This document shows positions 57,370 through 64,000 of a DNA stretch of 64,000 nt, one piece after another. The position numbers were made by a program, and so were the translations under genes. Origin of the DNA: JACCVG01 sp963790245 (lineage in GTDB: Bacteria; Actinomycetota; Thermoleophilia; Solirubrobacterales; Thermoleophilaceae); assembly GCA_963790245.1 (NCBI GenBank), contig CAWBNP010000002.1, forward strand, positions 2,046,001 through 2,110,000. The letters run 5' to 3'. Position 1 is the stretch's first letter; each line of letters begins with the position of its first letter. The notes below the pieces were generated by a model, which searched no databases, was not told where the DNA came from, and saw only the letters and a list, made by a program, of their open reading frames with translations.

Positions 57370-58344
57370 ATGCCTTCAACGCCCGAAAAGCTCCTCCTCG
57401 CGGCGCCGCGCGGCTATTGCGCGGGCGTTGACCGTGCGGTCCAGACCGTCGAGCGGGCGCTCGAGCTCTACGGGCCGCCGGTCTACGTGCGCAAGGAGAT
57501 CGTCCACAACAAGCACGTCGTCGAGCAGCTGCGCGAACGCGGCGCCGTGTTCGTCGACCAAGAGACCGAGGTTCCCGAGGGGCAGACGGTCGTCTTCTCG
57601 GCCCACGGCGTCGCGCCGAGCGTGCACGCCAACGCGCTCGAGCGGCAGCTCCAGACGATCGACGCGACCTGTCCGTTGGTCACGAAAGTCCACGTCGAGG
57701 CGAAGAAGTTCGCGGCCGAGGGCTACACGATCGTTCTGATCGGCCACGCCGGGCATGAGGAGGTCGAGGGCACGATGGGCGAGGCCCCGAACTCCATCGT
57801 CCTGATCGAGACGCTCGAGGACGTCGCCGCGCTCGAGGTCGACGACCCGTCACGGATCGCGTTCATCTCCCAGACGACGCTGTCGGTCGACGAGACCCAG
57901 ACGATCATCCTGGCCCTCCGGGAGAAGTTCCCCGAGATCACCGGGCCGCGCACCGACGACATTTGTTACGCGACGACCAACCGCCAGATGGCCGTTCGCC
58001 AGATGGCCGGCGAGTGCGACCTCGTGCTCGTGATCGGGTCGAGCAATTCCTCGAACTCCAACCGGCTGGTCGAGGTCGCGCGTGATCACGGAGCCGAGTC
58101 GCACCTGATCGACAACGAGGCCCAGGTCGACGAGGACTGGCTGCAGGACAAGCGCGTCGTCGGCATCTCTTCGGGCGCGTCCGCCCCCGAAGAGCTCGTT
58201 CAGCGGCTGGTCAACTTCTTCCGCGCCCGCGGCACCGAACTCGTCGAGGAGTTCGAGGTTGTCCAGGAGGACGTCCGCTTCATGCTTCCCAAGGAGATCC
58301 GAAAAGCTCTGGCCGAGCGTGAGCTCCCCCTCAGCGCTGCCTAG
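57370..58344 (+). CDS. ispH: 4-hydroxy-3-methylbut-2-enyl diphosphate reductase (IspH/LytB)
   Basis: 324 residues from ATG 57370. APRGYCAGVDRAVQTVERAL gives the first cluster Cys, VYVRKEIVHNKHVVEQLRERG, FSAHGVAPSV, DATCPLVTKVHVEAKKFA the second, IVLIGHAGHEEVEGTMGEAP, and DDICYATTNRQMAVRQMA the third. LVIGSSNSSNSNRLVEVA is the substrate loop. It is a 4Fe-4S enzyme making IPP and DMAPP, the last step of the MEP pathway whose ispD and ispF are at the start of this window. TACACT (57357-57362) ends 7 bases before the ATG. Confidence 0.95.
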   Translation: MPSTPEKLLLAAPRGYCAGVDRAVQTVERALELYGPPVYVRKEIVHNKHVVEQLRERGAVFVDQETEVPEGQTVVFSAHGVAPSVHANALERQLQTIDATCPLVTKVHVEAKKFAAEGYTIVLIGHAGHEEVEGTMGEAPNSIVLIETLEDVAALEVDDPSRIAFISQTTLSVDETQTIILALREKFPEITGPRTDDICYATTNRQMAVRQMAGECDLVLVIGSSNSSNSNRLVEVARDHGAESHLIDNEAQVDEDWLQDKRVVGISSGASAPEELVQRLVNFFRARGTELVEEFEVVQEDVRFMLPKEIRKALAERELPLSAA

Positions 58345-59117
58345 GCGAGCGGCGTGAACTGGAAGCCGTGCAGCCGCAGGCCGGGCGAGGTCGCGATCAC
58401 GGTGCCATCGGTCTCGCGGAGGCCAGCCGAAGCACCATCGTTGGAAACGACCGCGTAGGCCCCGCCGGCGCGGAAGGTCGCCGTGGCGCTCGCGCCCGGC
58501 GAGACAGCCTCGATGAAGTCGGACCCGTCGTTCCAGTCGCCGGTCAGCTCGAGCCGCCCGCGATCGGCGGGCAGCGTGATGTCGGCCGTCTGCGGCACGA
58601 GCGTCACGCCCGGCTCGTCCTCGGGGCGCAGCGGGGCCAGTGGTTCGGGAGCCGCAAAGTCCTCATCGAGTTCGATGAGCAGCCGCTGGATCGCCAGCTC
58701 GGTCGCTTCGTATTCGCCTTCGCCGTAGTGGATCAGCCGCCGGACGCCGCGGCGGTCGAACAGGTAGCGCGCCGGCCAGCCACGGTTGGCGTAGATCCGC
58801 CAGACCTCGAGCGTCGGATCGAGCGCGACCGGGTAGGGGATCTCGAGCGCGGCGATCGCCGCGCCGGCGACCGCCGGCAGCCGCCCGAACGAGTAGCCGG
58901 GCGAGTGAACTCCGAGCGTCAGCAGGCCGCTCTCCGCGTAGCGCGCATGCCAGCCCTTCAGGTACGGCAGCGTGCGCAGCGAGTTGATCCGCGAGGAGTC
59001 GAAGAACTCGACCAGGATCGCGTGGCGACCGAGCTCGTTCGCTGCGCGCACGAACGGCGCGCCGAGCCAGTCGACGTTCGGCGGGAACTCCGGAATCGTT
59101 TCAGGGCCTTGTTGCAC
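58341..59117 (-). CDS. Thioredoxin-fold (DipZ/TlpA-like) protein lacking the CxxC motif
   Basis: 258 residues if GTG 59117 is used; an in-frame extension reaches 59192. VDWLGAPFVRAANELGRHAILVEFFDSSRINSLRTLPYLKGWHARYAE is the region where DipZ-type redoxins carry a CxxC after FW; here it is SSRINS, with no cysteine. LLTLGVHSPGYSFGRLPAVA, YPVALDPTLEVWRIYANRGWPARYLFD and GEGEYEATELAIQRLLIEL complete the fold. The C-terminal domain (LPADRGRLELTGDWNDGSDFIEAV, ATFRAGGAYAVV) is the DipZ/cytochrome-like beta domain. A redox role is improbable. The stop shares CTAG with ispH. Confidence 0.72.
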   Translation of the reverse strand: MQQGPETIPEFPPNVDWLGAPFVRAANELGRHAILVEFFDSSRINSLRTLPYLKGWHARYAESGLLTLGVHSPGYSFGRLPAVAGAAIAALEIPYPVALDPTLEVWRIYANRGWPARYLFDRRGVRRLIHYGEGEYEATELAIQRLLIELDEDFAAPEPLAPLRPEDEPGVTLVPQTADITLPADRGRLELTGDWNDGSDFIEAVSPGASATATFRAGGAYAVVSNDGASAGLRETDGTVIATSPGLRLHGFQFTPLA

Positions 59118-59220
59118 GGCCCAAGCATCCACGATCGGCGTTTGTACACGCGGTCGAGGTCCGTTTAGCCCAGAGGATGAAATTCTCCCCAACGCCTTCG
59201 CGTACGCCTACGCTGCCGAA

Positions 59221-59973
59221 ATGGACCGATCTCAACGACAGGTGATCGCCCTCGGCGGCGGCGGGTTCTCGATGGAGGCCGGCAACCGGCTGCTCGACGA
59301 CTATGTGCTGGCCGCCACCGGAGTCGCTCGACCGCGAGTCTGCTTCCTGCCGACCGCGAGCGGTGATGCCGACCACTACATCGTCCGCTTCTATCGCGCG
59401 TTCGGAGCCGACCGTTGTGACCCCTCGCACGTCTCGCTGTTTCGCAAGGAGCGCGAGAGCGAGGACCGCGACTGGCGGGAGCACCTGCTCTCCCAGGACC
59501 TGATCTACGTCGGCGGCGGCAGCGTGATCAGCCTGCTGGGCGTCTGGCGCGCCCACGGGATCGATCAGATCCTGCGCGAGGCCTGGGAGCAGGGCACGGT
59601 GCTCTGCGGGGTGAGCGCCGGGTCGCTCTGCTGGTTCGATGACATCGTGACCAGCTTCCACGGCGAGGCGAGTGTCACGAAGGGACTCGGCCTCCTCCCG
59701 TGGAGCAACTGCGTCCACTACAAGCCCGACGCGGCCGAGGACCCGTTCCGCTCGCTGGTACGGGCGGCGGGCGGTCCGGGGTTCGCCGCCGAGGACGGCG
59801 CGGCGCTCCACTTCCGTGACGAGGAGCTCAGCGCCGTGATCGGATCGCGGCCGGAGGCGCTCGCCTTCAGAATGCGCTCGGTCGGCGGGCGCGTCGTGCG
59901 GACGGCGGTGGCGGTCGAGTACCTCGCTGAGCGGCGGGAGGTGCCGTGCGAGGTGCCGCTGTACGCCGCATAA
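59221..59973 (+). CDS. Peptidase E-like S51 family serine peptidase, copy 1
   Basis: 250 residues. VIALGGGGFSMEAGNRLLDDYVL, CFLPTASGDADHYIVRFYRAFG, LIYVGGGSVISLLGVWRAHGIDQILREAW, then the nucleophile VLCGVSAGSLCWFDD (GxSAG) and LGLLPWSNCVHYKPDA (His). PepE hydrolyses Asp-X dipeptides; this subgroup (like Listeria and actinobacterial paralogues) is less well defined. TACGCT (59209-59214) ends 6 bases before the ATG. Its 3' end overlaps a second S51 gene by 28 bp. Confidence 0.88.
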   Translation: MDRSQRQVIALGGGGFSMEAGNRLLDDYVLAATGVARPRVCFLPTASGDADHYIVRFYRAFGADRCDPSHVSLFRKERESEDRDWREHLLSQDLIYVGGGSVISLLGVWRAHGIDQILREAWEQGTVLCGVSAGSLCWFDDIVTSFHGEASVTKGLGLLPWSNCVHYKPDAAEDPFRSLVRAAGGPGFAAEDGAALHFRDEELSAVIGSRPEALAFRMRSVGGRVVRTAVAVEYLAERREVPCEVPLYAA

Positions 59974-60737
59974 TCGGGTTCGGCGGCGGCGGCTTCACCG
60001 CGACCGAGCGCGACGGCCCGCTCGAGGATTACGTCGTCTCGATGATCGACGCTCCCGACCCCCGGATCTGCCTGTTGCCGACGGCGGGCGGCGACTGCGA
60101 GCAGCAGATTCAGCGCTTCGGACTCGCCTTTCGGGCTCGCGGATGCGAGCCCTCGCACGTCTCGCTGTTTCGCCTCGGCGAGCAGCCGCTTGATCTGCGC
60201 GACCACCTGCTCGCCCAGGATGCGATCTACGTCGGCGGTGGCAGCTTGCTCAACCTGATGGCGATCTGGCGCGCCCACGGGCTCGACCGGATCCTGCGTG
60301 ACGCGTGGGAGGCCGGGATCGTGCTCTGCGGGGTCAGCGCCGGCTCGATGTGCTGGTTCGAGCAGGGCATCACGAGCTCACACGGGCTGCCGACGCCGGT
60401 TTCGGGGCTGGGGCTGCTGCCGGGCTCCAACTCGGTTCACTTCGACTCCCAACCTCAGCGCCGGGCCGTCTTCCGGGAGCAGGTCGCCGCCGGCCTCACC
60501 GCCGGATTCGGCGCCGACGATGGGGTCGGCCTTCGCTTCGACGGGACGACTCTGGCGGAGGTCGTGACCGCTCGGTGCGGGGGACAGGCATGGCGGGTCG
60601 AGCTGCGCCGCGGCGAGGTCGTCGAAACGCCACTGCTACCGACCGTCCTCCCCGGAGCGAGCAGCAACGAGAGCGCCGTGTCGATCGCGGAGTTCCGCGC
60701 CGATCGCCACCGGCGGCGCGCGACCGGTGGCGGCTGA
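59946..60737 (+). CDS. Peptidase E-like S51 family serine peptidase, copy 2
   Basis: 263 residues from GTG 59946 within the end of copy 1. RIIGFGGGGFTATERDGPLEDYVV, CLLPTAGGDCEQQIQRFGLAF, AIYVGGGSLLNLMAIWRAHGLDRILRDAW, VLCGVSAGSMCWFEQG and LGLLPGSNSVHFDSQP. It keeps the Ser, the GGGS turn and the VHF histidine of copy 1. The two proteins look clearly paralogous along their full length (shared EPSHVSLF/DPSHVSLF, YVGGGS, WRAHG), suggesting a tandem duplication. The C-terminus is extended by a disordered, Arg-rich tail. Confidence 0.87.
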   Translation: MRGAAVRRIIGFGGGGFTATERDGPLEDYVVSMIDAPDPRICLLPTAGGDCEQQIQRFGLAFRARGCEPSHVSLFRLGEQPLDLRDHLLAQDAIYVGGGSLLNLMAIWRAHGLDRILRDAWEAGIVLCGVSAGSMCWFEQGITSSHGLPTPVSGLGLLPGSNSVHFDSQPQRRAVFREQVAAGLTAGFGADDGVGLRFDGTTLAEVVTARCGGQAWRVELRRGEVVETPLLPTVLPGASSNESAVSIAEFRADRHRRRATGGG

Positions 60738-60740
60738 CCT

Positions 60741-61493
60741 TCAGGAGAGCAGCAGTGCGAGCAGCCGCGGCGTCACGTAGACCTCCTGCAACGCCGTCAG
60801 GATCAAGACCGGGACGGCAATCCCGACCGTCACGAACGTAGCCGCCAGGAGCTTGTGCCAGTCGCCCCGGCGGCTCGCGATGATCCAGGCCGCGAGCGGG
60901 AGGAAGAGCGCGGTCAGCTCCGGGATCGCGTGGGTCGCGACGACGGCCAGGAAGGGCGCGAGACCGAGTCCGAGCTGCGCGGCGATCGTCGCCGCCTGGA
61001 AGCCGAGGAAATACGCCTGGGTCAGCAGCGAGAATCCGGTCGCGCAGATGACGAACAGGATCGCCAGTGGCCCCGCGCGGTCGTGGATCGTCCTCCAGCG
61101 GCCGGTCTTCTCGACGGCCTGGAGCGGAAGCGCGCTTCCCGCGATGAAGCCTGCCACGCATGCAAGCGCGTGCAGCGCCAGCACCAGCGAATTGCGGAAC
61201 AGGATCGCGCCGACCATCTCAAATGACGGGGCGCGATTGACCCCGATCACGACCAGGGAGCTCACATCGGGTGTCGAGAGGCGGCCGACCGCGTAAACGG
61301 CGAGCAGCAGCCCGATCGCGATAGCGAGGCTCAGCATCGCCCAGCTGCCGACGACCCGCCAGCGATCCGAACGCCAGCTCGCGATCGTCTCGCCGGTGTC
61401 CTTGAGGCCCTGGGCGAGGGCGAGCTCGTTGGCGCTCATCTGGGTCTGATCGGCATCGGCGCGCGGCGGCTTGATCGGTTCAGGGCCCGTCAC
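60741..61493 (-). CDS. SpoIIM/DUF95-type membrane protein
   Basis: 250 residues. The N-terminus is cytosolic (ANELALAQGLKDTGETIASW) followed by about five to six helices: WAMLSLAIAIGLLLAVYAVG, FRNSLVLALHALACVAGFIAG, PLAILFVICATGFSLLTQAYFLG, AQLGLGLAPFLAVVATHAIPELTALFLPLAAW and FVTVGIAVPVLILTALQEVYV. The HAIPELTALFLPL stretch is the SpoIIM/DUF95 signature (H-x-x-x-E). In non-sporulating bacteria the family is of unknown role, often near RDD or MoxR genes, which are absent here. It overlaps the start side of the patatin gene end by 14 bp. Confidence 0.82.
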   Translation of the reverse strand: MTGPEPIKPPRADADQTQMSANELALAQGLKDTGETIASWRSDRWRVVGSWAMLSLAIAIGLLLAVYAVGRLSTPDVSSLVVIGVNRAPSFEMVGAILFRNSLVLALHALACVAGFIAGSALPLQAVEKTGRWRTIHDRAGPLAILFVICATGFSLLTQAYFLGFQAATIAAQLGLGLAPFLAVVATHAIPELTALFLPLAAWIIASRRGDWHKLLAATFVTVGIAVPVLILTALQEVYVTPRLLALLLS

Positions 61494-62448
61494 CGCCTGC
61501 CAGCAGAGCCGCCACCCGGTCGATCTCCTCCGACCGCGCGGCGATCAGCCGCTGCGCCTCCTGCTCGAGCGCGGCGATGTTGCTCGGGCTCGCGTCGTCC
61601 AGGGCGTCACTCGCGCCGCCCTCCCGGTCGAGCACGACCTGGAAGCGGTGGTAGCGCTCGGCGCCCAGCAGATGGTCGAGCTGATAGTCCACGACATCGG
61701 CGGCACCGTCGAAGACGACGTCGATCAGCGGGCGCACCCAATGGGCGAGACCCCAGCCGGCGGCGTCGCGGTGCGGGATCGGGCGGGTCAGCTGACCGGT
61801 GCCGAGCGAAACGATGCGAACGGACTCGCCCGGAGCGATCCGAGCCGCCTCGGCAAACGCGCAGAGGGCCGGATTGGTCGCGAACACCCCTCCGTCGATC
61901 AGCGACAGCGGCGACCCCGCGCCGGGCGGGTCGAGGAGCGCGGGTTCGAAGTAGGTCGGTGCCGCCGAGGTGGCGTGCGCGGCCTGCCAGAGTTCGATGT
62001 CGCGCTCGGGCTCCTCGGCGGCCCGCCAGCTCTTGATGAAGTAGGGCGTTCGGGTTTCCAGCTCATAGGCCGTGATCAGCACCCGAGTCAGCGCCTCGGA
62101 GGCGCGCGTGTTGCCGAGGTAACGCTTGAGCGCGGCGCGCAGCGCCGCCGAGTCGTACTTCTCCTCGATCAGCCCCCAGACCGATTCGATCCGGTGGCCG
62201 AGCGAGCGCTCGAAGATCTTCGGACCGGCCTGTCGGTAGAGCCCGACCAGGTCGCCAGCGCTGTGCAGCGGGCGCCCATCCGGTCCGGGGATCGCGATTG
62301 CCGCCGCGATGATCCCGCCGGTCGAGGTCCCGGCGACCAAATCGAACAGATCCGCCGCGGGCTTGTCCGCGCGTCGCTCCAGCTCGGCCAGCACGAGCGC
62401 GGGGATGATCCCCCGGATTCCACCACCGTCGATCGAGAGAACGCGCAC
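61480..62448 (-). CDS. Patatin-like phospholipase
   Basis: 322 residues. RVLSIDGGGIRGIIPALVLAELE is the oxyanion loop (GGGxRG), DLVAGTSTGGIIAAAIA the nucleophile (GxSxG: GTSTG), and SLIDGGVFATNPALCAFAEA the catalytic Asp (DGG). It cleaves acyl chains of phospholipids or other lipids. CapV-type CBASS effectors share this layout, but no cGAS/DncV-type cyclase is within 10 kb and the downstream partner is a SpoIIM-like protein, so a housekeeping lipase is the better reading. The next upstream gene on this strand is sufB, 16 bp away. Confidence 0.88.
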   Translation of the reverse strand: MRVLSIDGGGIRGIIPALVLAELERRADKPAADLFDLVAGTSTGGIIAAAIAIPGPDGRPLHSAGDLVGLYRQAGPKIFERSLGHRIESVWGLIEEKYDSAALRAALKRYLGNTRASEALTRVLITAYELETRTPYFIKSWRAAEEPERDIELWQAAHATSAAPTYFEPALLDPPGAGSPLSLIDGGVFATNPALCAFAEAARIAPGESVRIVSLGTGQLTRPIPHRDAAGWGLAHWVRPLIDVVFDGAADVVDYQLDHLLGAERYHRFQVVLDREGGASDALDDASPSNIAALEQEAQRLIAARSEEIDRVAALLAGGDGP

Positions 62449-62464
62449 CCGCGCTGCCCCCGAT

Positions 62465-63865
62465 CTATCCGATGCTTCCGACCATCTCCAATTGGATCAG
62501 CCGGTTGAGCTCCACCGCGTACTCCATCGGCAGTTCCTTGGTGACGGGCTCGATGAAGCCGTTGACGATCATCGCGGCCGCCTCCTCCTCGCTGAGCCCG
62601 CGGCTCTGGAGGTAGAACAGCTGCTCGTCGGAGATCTTGCCGACGACCGCCTCGTGGGCAACCGTCGTATGCGGGTTCTCGATCTGGATGTCGGGCCAGG
62701 TGTCCGACCGTGACTCGGGGTCCATCATCAGCCCGTCGCACTGGACGTGCGACTTGGAGCCTTGCGAGTTCTTGCCCATCCGCACGAGGCCCCGGTAGCC
62801 CATCACGCCGCCGTCCTTGGAGATCGACTTGGCGAGGATGTTCGAGGTCGTGTTCGGCGCGAGGTGCATCACCTTCGCGCCGGTGTCCTTCCAGACGCCG
62901 CCGGAGGCGACGCCGACGTTGAGGTGGTCGGCACGCGCGCCCTCGCCCATCAGGAACGAGCCCGGGTAGAGCATCACGTACTTGGCGCCCATCGAGCCAC
63001 CGACCCACTCGACGGTGCCTTCGGCCTCGACGATCGCGCGCTTCGTATTGAGGTTGTAGACGTCCTTCGACCAGTTCTGAACGGTCGTGTAGCGCGCCTT
63101 GGCACCCTCCTTGACGAAGATCTCGACGACCGCCGAGTGCATCGAGTTGACCGAGTAGCTCTGCGCCGTGCAGCCCTCGATGTAGTTCACCTCGGAGCCC
63201 TCGTCGGCGATGATCAGCGTGTGCTCGAAAGTCCCTTCGCCCTGACCCTCCATGCGGAAGTAGGCCTGCAGCGGTAGGTCGACCTTGACGCCCTTGGGGA
63301 CGTACAGGAACGAGCCGCCCGACCAGATCGCGCCGTGCAGCGCCGAGAACTTGTTGTCCTGCGGCGGGACGCACTTGGTCATGAAGTAGGGCTCGACCAG
63401 GTCGGGGTACTGCTCGATTGCGGTGTCCATCGAGCAGAAGAGGATCCCGAGCTTGGCGTACTCCTCCTTGAGTCCCTCGTAGACGGGCTCGTTGTCCCAG
63501 ACGCCGACGACGCCCGCGAGATGCTCGCGCTCGGCCTGGGGGATGCCGAGATCCTCGTAGGTCTGCTTCATGTCGGCCGGGACGTCGTCCCAGCTGTCGT
63601 AGCGACCAGCGGTCGGGGGCGAGTAGAGCACCAGCTCGTCGAGGTTCAGGCCCGAGAGGTCGACACCCCAGGTGGGGATCGGCTTGCGCTGGTAGATGTC
63701 GAGCGACTTGAGCCGCTTGTCGAGCATCCACTGCGGCTCTGACTTGATCTTCGACATCTCCTCGACGACCTCGCGCGAGATGCCCTGCTTGGCGATCAGC
63801 TGACCCTGATCGTCCTCGGCTATCGCGCTCGCAGTGGGGATTCGCGTTTTGTCAACGGTGGCCAT
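62465..63865 (-). CDS. sufB: Fe-S cluster assembly scaffold SufB
   Basis: 466 residues from ATG 63865. GISREVVEEMSKIKSEPQWMLDKRLKSLDIYQRKPIPTWG, CSMDTAIEQYPDLVEPYFMTKCVPPQDNKFSALHGAIWSGGSFLYVPKGVKV, GSEVNYIEGCTAQSYSVNSMHSAVVEIFV and VQCDGLMMDPESRSDTWPDIQIENP. This matches SufB throughout. With SufC and SufD it forms the scaffold that assembles Fe-S clusters (needed by IspH, AddB and others). Neither sufC nor sufD is downstream; the next gene on the strand is a patatin, so the rest of the suf cluster must lie elsewhere or upstream of the window edge. Confidence 0.95.
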   Translation of the reverse strand: MATVDKTRIPTASAIAEDDQGQLIAKQGISREVVEEMSKIKSEPQWMLDKRLKSLDIYQRKPIPTWGVDLSGLNLDELVLYSPPTAGRYDSWDDVPADMKQTYEDLGIPQAEREHLAGVVGVWDNEPVYEGLKEEYAKLGILFCSMDTAIEQYPDLVEPYFMTKCVPPQDNKFSALHGAIWSGGSFLYVPKGVKVDLPLQAYFRMEGQGEGTFEHTLIIADEGSEVNYIEGCTAQSYSVNSMHSAVVEIFVKEGAKARYTTVQNWSKDVYNLNTKRAIVEAEGTVEWVGGSMGAKYVMLYPGSFLMGEGARADHLNVGVASGGVWKDTGAKVMHLAPNTTSNILAKSISKDGGVMGYRGLVRMGKNSQGSKSHVQCDGLMMDPESRSDTWPDIQIENPHTTVAHEAVVGKISDEQLFYLQSRGLSEEEAAAMIVNGFIEPVTKELPMEYAVELNRLIQLEMVGSIG

Positions 63866-64000
63866 GTGGAAGCTCTCAGGTCGGGTGCTGCCGAGGACTA
63901 AATCCTGTCTCGGCGGTCGGATATGAAGTCTAGCGGGCGCCCGCGTCGGTGACCGGCTTGTCGGGGTCCAGCCTGGACCGATCATGACGGACGCGATCCG
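63866..64000 (-). promoter_or_regulatory. Upstream region of sufB with a hairpin-like dyad
   Basis: 135 bases to the window edge. A dyad GCCGAG...CTCGGC at 63890-63914 has a centre GGACTAAATCC; this could be an operator (Rrf2/SufR-like control is usual) or a leader hairpin. On the minus strand TAGACT (63934-63929) is a possible -10. ATG 63984 on the plus strand may be the start of a divergent gene beyond the window. No repressor gene is visible here. Confidence 0.35.

Noticed and set aside
61480..62448. Patatin protein as a CapV-type CBASS effector
   Set aside because: The fold and motifs fit, but there is no cGAS/DncV-like nucleotidyltransferase or other CBASS gene nearby. Neighbours are SpoIIM-like and sufB.
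1..64000. CRISPR arrays, insertion sequences, toxin-antitoxin pairs
   Set aside because: No regularly spaced direct repeats, no transposase or recombinase motifs, and no small toxin-like pair was found on either strand.

Overview
This is a high-GC window from a bacterial chromosome. It is packed with genes on both strands, and no gap between genes exceeds about 250 bases. Gene content points to Actinomycetota, most likely the Thermoleophilia/Solirubrobacterales group. The indicators are CarD-IspD-IspF order, a SigH-type sigma factor, PspA with PspAA/PspAB/HtpX, CvpA-trypsin (MarP-type) protease, WS/DGAT acyltransferase, CWB2 lipoprotein, many GTG starts and many apparently leaderless genes. 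The lineage is inferred from gene families, not from a marker phylogeny.

Region 1 (1-5.3 kb) is housekeeping: carD end, ispD, a PHP phosphatase, ispF, cysS, rlmB, a SigH-like sigma factor behind a near-consensus promoter, and tRNA-Thr(UGU). Region 2 (5.3-15.7 kb) holds a membrane protein, plsC, two ECF sigma factors each followed by a membrane partner, DUF4383, rhomboid, an MFS exporter, SRPBCC, a BtuF-like protein, pterin dehydratase, an SGNH lipoprotein and a CNNM/CorC protein. Region 3 (16-25.9 kb) is mainly acyl-CoA metabolism: 3-hydroxyacyl-CoA dehydrogenase, a two-subunit acyl-CoA dehydrogenase pair and a third acyl-CoA dehydrogenase. It also carries a Ser/Thr kinase, PhzF, a methyltransferase and a CWB2 lipoprotein. 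Two identical-type dyads (TTGACT-N4-AGTCAA) suggest a shared TetR-like regulator.

Region 4 (26-33.5 kb) is the envelope: pspA-pspAA, sulfatase, pspAB-htpX, a c-di-AMP riboswitch ahead of an M23 endopeptidase, and an Lgt homologue. Region 5 (33.5-38.7 kb) is the aspartate-family operon lysA-hom-thrC-thrB, divergent from a hydrolase across a 12-bp symmetric promoter, followed by an orphan ParA. Region 6 (38.8-56.4 kb) covers Nudix, SRPBCC, MarP, topoisomerase III, methyltransferase, metallophosphoesterase, addB-addA, FxsA, a MIP18/SufT-like factor and WS/DGAT. Region 7 (56.5-64 kb) covers an M28 peptidase, ispH, a cysteine-less thioredoxin-fold protein, tandem S51 peptidases, SpoIIM-like, patatin and sufB.

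Three features cut across regions. First, a family of six interspersed ~60-bp double-hairpin elements starts at gene ends; several supply the stop codon of the adjacent gene. Second, more than 20 genes have a TANNNT hexamer ending 5-9 bases before the start codon, which implies leaderless transcription. Third, frame disruptions are concentrated in 0.3-11 kb and around 18.5-18.7 kb. They hit essential genes (ispD, ispF, cysS), which argues for sequence error rather than decay. I found no CRISPR array, insertion sequence, prophage or recognisable biosynthetic cluster.
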